A DNA stretch of 64,000 bases from Arcicella sp038230735 (GTDB lineage: Bacteria > Bacteroidota > Bacteroidia > Cytophagales > Spirosomataceae), in NCBI GenBank assembly GCA_038230735.1, contig JBBRMR010000005.1:1-64000 (forward strand), read 5' to 3'. Shown here in pieces: positions 63,801 to 64,000 of this stretch. The notes beneath the pieces were generated by a model. That model was not told the DNA's origin and did not search any database. It was given only the letters and a program-made list of their open reading frames with translations. Both the position numbers and the translations under genes were made by a program. How positions within the stretch are numbered: position 1 is the first letter of the stretch; the number at the start of each line of letters is the position of its first letter.

Positions 63801-63850
63801 CGGAAGGTGATATTTATTCGGAAGAAACTCATGCTTCGCATAATGACTAA
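60824..63850 (+). CDS. Secreted tandem amidohydrolase
   Basis: 1008 residues with a signal peptide (ending YSQTQ). Two imidazolonepropionase-like amidohydrolase halves. The first (about 35-430) has the layout TIIQDANTTIEGATLIVKGS and ALLALTSTPAQLMKVDNIVGSLKTGMLANFLI, but YPSFVESYSNYG stands where the metal-binding HxH should be, so it is probably inactive. The second (about 570-975) keeps FDEHSHIALF (HxH), TCHSY, FTHILEGYK and SINSDDAEMARR, with MHLDNRLGSIKVGKDADVVLWNNNPL. Substrate unknown; this family includes exported peptidase-like enzymes. Another gene of exported type follows, perhaps a second amidohydrolase. Confidence 0.88.
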   Translation: MKKLFITMLSIFLLSFTIYSQTQTFPRNGVQDERVDLYAFTNATIIQDANTTIEGATLIVKGSVIESIGKGIIIPSGATIVDLKGKKIYPSFVESYSNYGVPEPKVEGTRGFRGDPQPESKKKGAYNWNQAIIPESDAGSLFSINGTAAEELRKIGFGSAVTHVQDGIVRGTSALVALMDGRDQEAMVKNKVSANYSFSKGTSTQDYPNSGMGVVALLRQTYIDADWYKKTNGKSEYNISLDAFNNNQSMPQVFDGGDKFGVLRANKIAKEFGIQYVIKGSGDEYQRLDEIKATGVNLIIPVNYPVTPDVEDPNDERVVSLAEMKHWEMASSNASILSKAGVNFALTSSNLKSKGDFMANLRKAIEMGLTEKAALLALTSTPAQLMKVDNIVGSLKTGMLANFLITSDNIFKDGNIIYENWVKGKRYVISDMNVKDLRGNYDLTVGDNSKLKLNIMGKADKPEYQIVIMDSVKVTPKVTRTGDMLTMLFKLDPKKDKGDSRISAYYDGKNIKGDGLDATGKPLALLATFKEVMKEMPAKPDTAKKVAVEIGKITYPFGGYGSETKPQAETMLVKNATVWTNEAQGIIQNADVLIQNGKIAQVGKNLSSVGAKVIDGTGKHLTNGIFDEHSHIALFAVNEGSQSVTAEVRMEDMINSDDVNIYRQLAGGVTSSQLLHGSANCIGGQSAVIKLKWGEAPDALRIPNMDGFIKFALGENVKQANWGDRARVRFPQTRMGVEQIMMDAFLRAKEYEKAMKTPTALPVRRDLELDALVEILNKKRFITCHSYVQSEINMLLKVADSLGFKVNTFTHILEGYKVADKMKAHGANASTFSDWWAYKMEVKEAIPFNAALMTKVGVNTSINSDDAEMARRLNQEAAKTVMYGGMTEEEAWKMVTLNPAKMMHLDNRLGSIKVGKDADVVLWNNNPLSVYAKPERVIIDGATYFELEKDKMLRANIATERNRLVQKMLASKASGAATAKPEMKKPKLMHCNSEGDIYSEETHASHND

Positions 63851-63861
63851 TGATAAAACTC

Positions 63862-63884
63862 AGATTTGATGAGTTATCAAATCT
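63862..63884 (+). other. Small hairpin between amidohydrolase and next gene
   Basis: AGATTTGAT (63862-63870) pairs with ATCAAATCT (63876-63884), 5-base loop, no T-run after it. Too weak to call a terminator. Confidence 0.3.
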
Positions 63885-63898
63885 ATAAAAATACAGAA

Positions 63899-64000
63899 AT
63901 GAAAAATATTAAATACATATATCTTCTTGTATTCCAGTTACTTACGAATACAATTTTCGCTCAAAATCAAGCGGCTGGTAGTCCACAGACCAAAGCCATT
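63899..64000 (+). CDS. Exported protein, 5' end only
   Basis: The first 34 codons of a gene cut by the window edge: MKNIKYIYLLVFQLLTNTIFAQ is a signal peptide, followed by NQAAGSPQTKAI. It is 48 bases after the tandem amidohydrolase, on the same strand. Amidohydrolases often come as neighbouring pairs in this group, so another one is a guess from context. Confidence 0.6.
   Translation, partial: MKNIKYIYLLVFQLLTNTIFAQNQAAGSPQTKAI

Noticed and set aside
1..64000. tRNA or rRNA genes
   Set aside because: I looked for T-loop (GGTTCGAATCC) and D-loop patterns and found no complete cloverleaf; the TTCGAACC near 23585 belongs to the riboswitch.

Overview
The window looks like a chromosomal segment of an AT-rich member of the Bacteroidota, most likely Cytophagales (Spirosomaceae / Emticicia-Arcicella-like). 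The grounds are the SusC/SusD pair with an ECF sigma factor, Bacteroidota-type -7 promoter elements (TAnnTTTG) before several genes, SdrD-B and Ig-like repeat surface proteins, DUF2027-Smr, DUF4403 and WG-repeat proteins, and general lack of Shine-Dalgarno sequences. The genus is an inference. No transposase, prophage, CRISPR array, tRNA or rRNA was seen.

Layout. 0.2-6 kb: envelope proteins (a DUF4139-like fragment, DUF502, membrane-anchored FMN glutamate-synthase-like protein, WG-repeat protein, DUF481 protein). 6.3-10.1 kb: fabG, a VWA membrane protein and DUF2027-Smr. 10.2-16.6 kb: a secreted metallophosphoesterase, a DUF4403 lipoprotein and a beta-roll repeat protein whose conserved C-terminal coiled coil is cut off by an in-frame stop. 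16.6-19.3 kb: RNase P RNA (minus strand), then rpsP-rimM-trmD, the S16 protein carrying a long repetitive tail. 19.3-31.3 kb: a candidate structured small RNA, a large SdrD/Ig protein, a TPP riboswitch and a full thiamine operon (thiS-thiC-tenI-like-thiD-thiE-thiG-thiH), then a second, smaller SdrD/Ig paralogue. 31-38.7 kb: Uma2 nuclease, Tex, DUF1223, GNAT, periplasmic-binding protein, hemL.

38.7-48.6 kb is the most unusual part: a LytS/LytTR-like two-component pair with a 21-bp direct-repeat array at the kinase 5' end, an unrecognised 208-aa protein behind a structured leader, a PAS/LuxR-like regulator, a stand-alone LytTR regulator, and a giant Ig-repeat surface protein split by a one-base frameshift. 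Together these suggest a regulated adhesin locus. 48.6-54.6 kb: a secreted protein, a GT2 glycosyltransferase, hisS, and the carboxynorspermidine dehydrogenase/decarboxylase pair. 54.6-60.5 kb (minus strand): ECF sigma, a FecR-like protein reduced to its cytosolic N-terminal domain, SusC, SusD, with a 68-bp perfect palindrome directly behind the sigma gene. 60.8-64 kb: a double amidohydrolase and the start of the next gene.

Several non-coding repeat families are visible: clusters of a 13-bp palindrome arm (ACTTCCCGAAAGT) at two loci, two MITE-like hairpin elements of 113 and 147 bp (the second related to a sequence at the window start), and a conserved box plus hairpin (AACAAAGTAAGGA...CGGAAA) in three copies whose stems differ in sequence but keep pairing.
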